Assembly (NCBI GenBank): GCA_016295275.1
Contig: JAEDLN010000108.1
Span: 1 to 7,868, forward strand
Length of the DNA stretch: 7,868 nucleotides
From: Kiritimatiellia bacterium
GTDB lineage: Bacteria > Verrucomicrobiota > Kiritimatiellia > RFP12 > UBA3636
Reading direction: 5' to 3'
The notes under the pieces were generated by a model. That model saw only the letters and a list, made by a program, of their open reading frames with translations, was not told the origin of the DNA and did not search any database. The translations under genes and the position numbers were made by a program. Shown in pieces: positions 6,311-7,868 of the stretch; within the stretch, counting starts at the first letter, position 1, and each line of letters begins with the position of its first letter.

Positions 6311-7678
6311 TTACGCTCCGAGAAGTGCCGAAAGCGCCTTCTGAACGACTTCCGAAAAATCGGCAATCATTTTCCTTCCGTCCGCAATGCGGTTGGCGTA
6401 CAGCCGGAAATCAAGCCCGAACGGTGCGCCTTCATGCGTCTTTTTCGCAATGGTCGCATCCGGGTCCATGCCACGCAAATCCTCCAAGTGATCGCGTACC
6501 TGGTGATAGGCATCGCGGAAGGGCATTCCCCGCGCCACCAGCTCCAGCGCCCTGTCGGTCGCAAAAACCCCGGGCTCTTCGAAAGCGGCACGAAGCCGAA
6601 CCGGATCGGCACGCAACCCGGAAACCAGCCGCGCCATGATGCGCAACGACGCCCGCGTCGTGTCCAACGCCTCCATCAAGAGTTTCTTCGTATCCTGCAA
6701 ATCGCGATTGTAGCCGCCCGGCATGGCCTCGACAATGCCCGCCACGCCCGTAGCCAGCGCACAGACCTGCGCCGCCTTCGAACGCAAAAGCTCGCAGACG
6801 TCCGGATTGTACTTCTGCGGCATAATGGACGAACCCGTGCAAAATTCCTTCGGAATCGAAAAATAGCCGAACTCCGGCATCGAAAACAGAATCAAATCCT
6901 GCGCCAGCCGCGAAAGCGTCAGCATGACCTGCTGAAGCGCCGAAATGACAATGCTTTCCATCTTTCCACGCGCATTGCCCGCCGCCAAAACATTGTGAAT
7001 CGGTTCGCGGAAACCGAGCAGACGCGCCGTCAGCTTGCGGTCGATCGGGAGCGGGACGCCATAGCTGGCCGCCGAACCGAGCGGACACTTGTCCGTATAC
7101 TCGTAGGCGGCTTTCAAAATGCCCAGCGTGTCCAACAGCTCTTCGCCAAAGGCAGAGGCCCAGACTCCGACCGAGCTCGGCATCGCCGGCTGCAAATGCG
7201 TACGCCCTACCATGGGAATTTCCCGGTTCTTCTCGGCAAACCCAATCAGACGTTCGGCCAGCGCCACCGTTTCCGACATCGTGCCCAGCAACTCGTCGCG
7301 GGTAAAGAGCCGTACCGCCGTCGCCACCTGATCGTTGCGGCTGCGCCCCGTATGGACACGACGCCCCAACGGCCCCAGCGCTTCCGTCAAATTGCGCTCG
7401 ATCGCAAGATGGCAGTCCTGATCGGCATCGGTAATCACAAACGAACCCGCTCTGGCCGTATCGCGAATGTCGGCCAATTTCTTCAAAATGGCATCCCGCT
7501 CTTCCGCCGTGAAAATGCGCGGGGTCACATCCATGGCCGTCAACATCGTAACGTGCGCCGCCGTTCCGTAGCAATCCCACTGCGCCAGCCTCAAATCCAA
7601 AACCGGATCCTCGCCGACCGTGAAGGACAAGACATCGGGATCGATGGCCCCGACAACCGTTTTCGTATCTGTTTTCAT
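6311..7678 (-). CDS. argH: Argininosuccinate lyase, divergent at both termini
   Basis: A 455-residue member of the fumarase/aspartase superfamily, which cleaves argininosuccinate to arginine and fumarate as a cytoplasmic homotetramer. Family motifs are clear: HTGRSRND (109-116), VGRTHLQPA (157-165, catalytic H161) and the signature GSSIMPQKYNPD (282-293) with the mobile-loop serines S283/S284 and K289. NRDLQDTKK (324-332) also fits. Two things are odd. The usual N-terminal WGGRF block is missing; the protein begins with a different segment before VLDLRLAQWDCYGTAAH. The C-terminus (KTHEGAPFGLDFRLYANR, 413-430) does not match the usual Ser/Gly-rich ending. It may be a lineage-specific ArgH or a related lyase. 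The start at 7678 is the ATG nearest the conserved region; no Shine-Dalgarno precedes it, and an in-frame ATG at 7747 would include the promoter-like sequence. It heads the minus-strand gene series, and no other arginine gene is present. Confidence 0.88.
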   Translation of the reverse strand: MKTDTKTVVGAIDPDVLSFTVGEDPVLDLRLAQWDCYGTAAHVTMLTAMDVTPRIFTAEERDAILKKLADIRDTARAGSFVITDADQDCHLAIERNLTEALGPLGRRVHTGRSRNDQVATAVRLFTRDELLGTMSETVALAERLIGFAEKNREIPMVGRTHLQPAMPSSVGVWASAFGEELLDTLGILKAAYEYTDKCPLGSAASYGVPLPIDRKLTARLLGFREPIHNVLAAGNARGKMESIVISALQQVMLTLSRLAQDLILFSMPEFGYFSIPKEFCTGSSIMPQKYNPDVCELLRSKAAQVCALATGVAGIVEAMPGGYNRDLQDTKKLLMEALDTTRASLRIMARLVSGLRADPVRLRAAFEEPGVFATDRALELVARGMPFRDAYHQVRDHLEDLRGMDPDATIAKKTHEGAPFGLDFRLYANRIADGRKMIADFSEVVQKALSALLGA

Positions 7679-7685
7679 GCCGTGA

Positions 7686-7715
7686 AGTATACGGGAAACG
7701 ACAAGCCCTCCGCAA
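7686..7715 (-). promoter_or_regulatory. Candidate promoter of argH, start site at or near the ATG
   Basis: On the minus strand TTGCGG (7715-7710, a weak -35) is followed after 18 nt by TATACT (7691-7686, five of six bases of the -10 consensus). Only 7 nt separate the -10 hexamer from the ATG at 7678, so transcription would begin at or beside the start codon and the mRNA would be leaderless or nearly so. That agrees with the lack of a ribosome-binding site. The octamer GTATACTT is the same as at 191-198 before the ZIP gene. Confidence 0.5.
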
Positions 7716-7770
7716 CCGGACAACTCCAAACCTTTCCGGACTCGCATGCCGGCAGAACGCAGACACCGGG

Positions 7771-7804
7771 CCTCCCGTCTCGCGCCGCCGCGCCATTGCC
7801 CGTG
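7771..7804 (+). repeat. Right copy of the ~35-bp direct repeat shared by both window edges
   Basis: A 34-nt block running from CCTCCCGTCTCGCG to CCATTGCCCGTG. It matches 117-152 in the same orientation except for one substitution and a 2-nt deletion. It is non-coding and lies about 90 nt upstream of the argH start. Confidence 0.8.
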
Positions 7805-7868
7805 CCCCCTCCCCGTGCACCCTCGCCCGTGCCCCCCTCTCGTGCGACATGGCGCGCCCCCCCTCCCC
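7801..7868. repeat. C-rich low-complexity right edge with CGTGC units
   Basis: After the shared repeat the plus strand is almost entirely C with scattered CGTGC units (7801, 7814, 7828 and 7841). This resembles a degenerate form of the left-edge repeat, but the GTGCGCAC palindromes are not conserved. I see no gene here. Confidence 0.6.

Noticed and set aside
117..7804. Insertion sequence or integrated element bounded by the edge repeats
   Set aside because: No transposase, integrase or inverted ends are seen, and the genes share similar base composition and look chromosomal. Only the shared repeat itself is supported.
6432..7850. A 472-codon minus-strand frame overlapping argH
   Set aside because: It is a shifted frame of argH with a Gly/Ala/Arg-rich, domain-free translation.

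Overview
The window is about 7.9 kb of bacterial chromosome, moderately GC-rich (high 50s percent by eye). It holds six complete protein genes, two C-rich repetitive edges, one strong bidirectional terminator and several candidate promoter and ribosome-binding signals. A DUF5054 protein, a Gfo/Idh/MocA oxidoreductase and a sugar isomerase/epimerase-type TIM barrel stand side by side, next to a GDP-fucose synthase with an internal insertion and an unusual argininosuccinate lyase. This suggests a member of the PVC group (Lentisphaerota, Kiritimatiellota or Verrucomicrobiota), possibly gut-associated. That placement is inference from gene content; there is no rRNA or other marker gene here.

Layout: bases 1-170 are C-rich low-complexity DNA with four copies of the palindrome GTGCGCAC. 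A ZIP-family metal transporter (256-1038) is on the plus strand and converges on the other five genes, which are all on the minus strand. A perfect 30-nt palindrome with T-rich tails on both sides (1074-1103) separates the two groups. Reading the minus strand in transcription order: argH-like lyase (7678-6311), TIM-barrel isomerase/epimerase (6288-5443), Gfo/Idh/MocA oxidoreductase (5380-4388), DUF5054 GH38-like protein (4250-2379) and GDP-L-fucose synthase fcl (2232-1150). The gaps are 22, 62, 137 and 146 nt, so the first two or three genes could form one transcript, while fcl appears to have its own promoter. The right edge (about 7771-7868) is again C-rich and repeats, in the same orientation, a ~35-bp block found at 117-152.

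How the genes may work together: the isomerase/epimerase, the oxidoreductase and the DUF5054 protein look like a small intracellular carbohydrate-handling unit. DUF5054 resembles retaining alpha-mannosidases in its metal and nucleophile motifs, and the oxidoreductase/TIM-barrel pair is the kind found in polyol, keto-sugar and oxidise-then-cleave glycoside pathways. The substrate cannot be read from the sequence, and no transporter or regulator for it lies in the window. Fcl makes GDP-L-fucose for glycans but lacks its usual partner gmd here. ArgH would complete arginine synthesis, but no other arg gene is present and both its ends depart from the family norm.

The points most worth a second look are the matched repeats at both edges, the shared GTATACTT sequence in front of the two outermost genes (nearly touching the argH start codon), and the possible oxidative glycoside-cleavage cassette.
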